This document shows, in pieces, positions 37,222 through 38,288 of a stretch of 38,288 nt of DNA. The stretch comes from a bacterium. GTDB taxonomy: Bacteria > Patescibacteriota > Minisyncoccia > Portnoybacterales > JAKAHB01. Within the stretch, counting starts at the first letter, position 1; each line of letters starts with the position of its first letter. The position numbers and the translations under genes are program-made. The stretch covers positions 1-38,288 of the forward strand of contig JAKAHB010000004.1 of assembly GCA_021815315.1 (NCBI GenBank), read 5' to 3'. The notes under the pieces are model-generated. The model was not told the origin of the DNA, ran no database searches, and saw nothing but the letters and a program-made list of their open reading frames with translations.

Positions 37222-38288
37222 ATGCCATATCAGCAATTAACTTATAAGCCAATGACAAAAATCGGGATTAACGCCACGGCGGCGTTTAAAAAAAGAAGAA
37301 CCGGCGTAGAAGAATACGTTTATCGTCTTTTGGAAGCGGTGGTCCGGCTCAAAGAGGCGGAAAAACAGGAGTTTGTTCTCTATAAAGACAGGCGCGATCA
37401 AAGCGAGCTTGGTTTTGTCTTGCCAAAAAATTTCACAACCAAAGAGATGTACTCGCCGGTAGCTTGGACGCAGACGAGGCTAGCGGCAGAAATGGTTTTT
37501 AACCGACCCGATGTCTTGTTTATCCCCGTTCATATTTTGCCTCCAGCTCATCCGGAGAATTCAATTGTGACGATTCATGGCCTGGAATATGAATATTTTC
37601 CGGAATACTATTCAAAACTTTTTTTGCGTTATGTTCGTTGGTCAACGAAATACGCGGCCAAACATGCTCGCCGAATTATTGCCGTTTCAGAGGCGACAAA
37701 AAACGATTTAGTAAGCTTATATGGAGCGAAGCCGGAAAAAATAGAAGTGATTCACCACGGCTTTTTGAACCGGGAGGCGGGGGCTGGGAGTCAAAACAAA
37801 GCCCAAAACCAAAAACCGTTCTTGTTGTATTTGGGCAGAATTGAACTAAAAAAAAATATTTTGGGGATTTTGGAGGCCTATCAAATTTTGAAAAATAGGC
37901 ATCAAATTTCGCACGAACTAATTTTGGCTGGCAGTCCGGGATTTGGGTATGAAAAAATAAAAAATAAAATTTCTCAAATGGCTGGCCTTAAATCACAAAT
38001 TAAGAATCTTGGGCATGTTGACGAACAAACCAAGTGGCAGTTGTTGGCAAATGCCGACGCCTTTTTATTCCCAAGTTTCTACGAGGGATTTGGCCTGCCG
38101 ATCCTTGAGGCACAGTCCGTCGGGACGCCGGTTATCGCGGGCAATATTTCTTCAATGCCTGAAATCGCCGGCGCGGGAGCGATTCTTGTTAATCCGCGAA
38201 GTCCGGAAGAAATTGCCGCGGGGATCTATCGGGTGCTGAACAGAAAAGAGGAAAGAAAATTGCTAATTGAGCGGGGATTAGATCGGAA
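37222..38288 (+). CDS. GT4 family glycosyltransferase, 3' end cut by window
   Basis: The frame is open from ATG 37222 (MPYQQLTYKPMTKIGINATA) to the window end, about 355 residues. An in-frame ATG at 37252 (MTKIGINATAAF) is equally possible and closer to family starts. GT-B fold signs: TIHGLEYEYFPEYYSKLFLR, AKHARRIIAVSEATKNDLVS, VIHHGFLNR, then the C-terminal nucleotide-sugar half with LLYLGRIELKKNILGILEAY, ADAFLFPSFYEGFGLPILEA and GTPVIAGNISSMPEIAGAGA, which is the EX7E motif of retaining GT4 enzymes. It likely adds mannose or a similar sugar in surface glycan synthesis. A possible TAAAGT -10 (37210-37215) lies 6 bases before 37222. The gene is divergent from the broken membrane-protein gene. 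Confidence 0.9.
   Translation, partial: MPYQQLTYKPMTKIGINATAAFKKRRTGVEEYVYRLLEAVVRLKEAEKQEFVLYKDRRDQSELGFVLPKNFTTKEMYSPVAWTQTRLAAEMVFNRPDVLFIPVHILPPAHPENSIVTIHGLEYEYFPEYYSKLFLRYVRWSTKYAAKHARRIIAVSEATKNDLVSLYGAKPEKIEVIHHGFLNREAGAGSQNKAQNQKPFLLYLGRIELKKNILGILEAYQILKNRHQISHELILAGSPGFGYEKIKNKISQMAGLKSQIKNLGHVDEQTKWQLLANADAFLFPSFYEGFGLPILEAQSVGTPVIAGNISSMPEIAGAGAILVNPRSPEEIAAGIYRVLNRKEERKLLIERGLDR

Noticed and set aside
36943-37236. 97-residue minus-strand protein starting at a TTG (37236) as an independent intact gene
   Set aside because: The strong Shine-Dalgarno serves ATG 37193 in another frame, and the 97-residue frame breaks off in low-quality sequence just where membrane-like coding resumes in the first frame; a frameshifted single gene explains this better.

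Overview
The window reads as a chromosomal segment of a small-genome bacterium, most likely Candidate Phyla Radiation / Patescibacteria (Parcubacteria-like). This is inferred from several seen traits together: an alanyl-tRNA synthetase without its C-terminal domain, an FtsA-like protein paired with a baseplate-J-type membrane protein, a VirD4/TraG-type ATPase carrying a CxxC-x17-CxxC zinc motif, a 37-residue lysine-rich H1-like protein, an EF-P with an unusual tip loop, lysine-rich extensions on ribosomal proteins, and many genes with no Shine-Dalgarno but a -10 box about 7 bases before the start codon. No tRNA, rRNA, CRISPR array or transposase was found.

Layout. 1-5425: envelope and export genes (truncated initiating sugar transferase on the minus strand, O-antigen-ligase/TPR protein, secreted HEXXH metallopeptidase). 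5426-6536: murB behind a MITE-like inverted repeat. 6537-7015: AT-rich intergenic DNA and the H1-like gene. 7055-10299: hpf with a structured leader, then secA. 10408-11817: divergent zinc-ribbon gene and an aminotransferase. 11850-14220: secD-secF, closed by a strong terminator. 14426-18708: a sigma-region-4/HARE-HTH regulator, then a membrane protein plus VirD4-like ATPase pair. 18795-20953: efp (minus), a small holin-like membrane protein, mnmA. 20952-21187: a GC-rich structured RNA on the minus strand with its own promoter and terminator, not assigned to a family. 21309-26545: alaS, then the overlapping FtsA-like/baseplate-J-like pair. 26633-31059: a translation/transcription operon (infA, rpmJ, rpsM, rpsK, rpsD, rpoA, rplQ, rplM, rpsI). 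31146-35091: PEGA protein (minus), murA, mreB, a small unknown. 35155-36209: lexA preceded by a small membrane-protein gene whose promoter holds a GAAC-N4-GTTC SOS-box-like site. 36265-37193: a small unknown gene and a membrane-protein gene whose reading frame is broken twice. 37222-end: a GT4 glycosyltransferase cut by the window edge.

How it fits together. Much of the window serves envelope building and export (SecA/SecD/SecF, MurA/MurB, MreB, sugar transferase, ligase, glycosyltransferase) and translation (ribosomal proteins, IF-1, EF-P, HPF, MnmA, AlaRS). Two transcription styles are visible. secA, secD, murB, the aminotransferase and the FtsA-like gene have a -10 box 7-8 bases from the start and no Shine-Dalgarno, so they are probably leaderless. 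The zinc-ribbon gene, the sigma4/HARE gene, the holin-like gene, mnmA and two small genes near the right end have clear Shine-Dalgarno sequences. The strongest leads are the orphan structured RNA, the lexA-linked small membrane protein, and the leaderless pattern.
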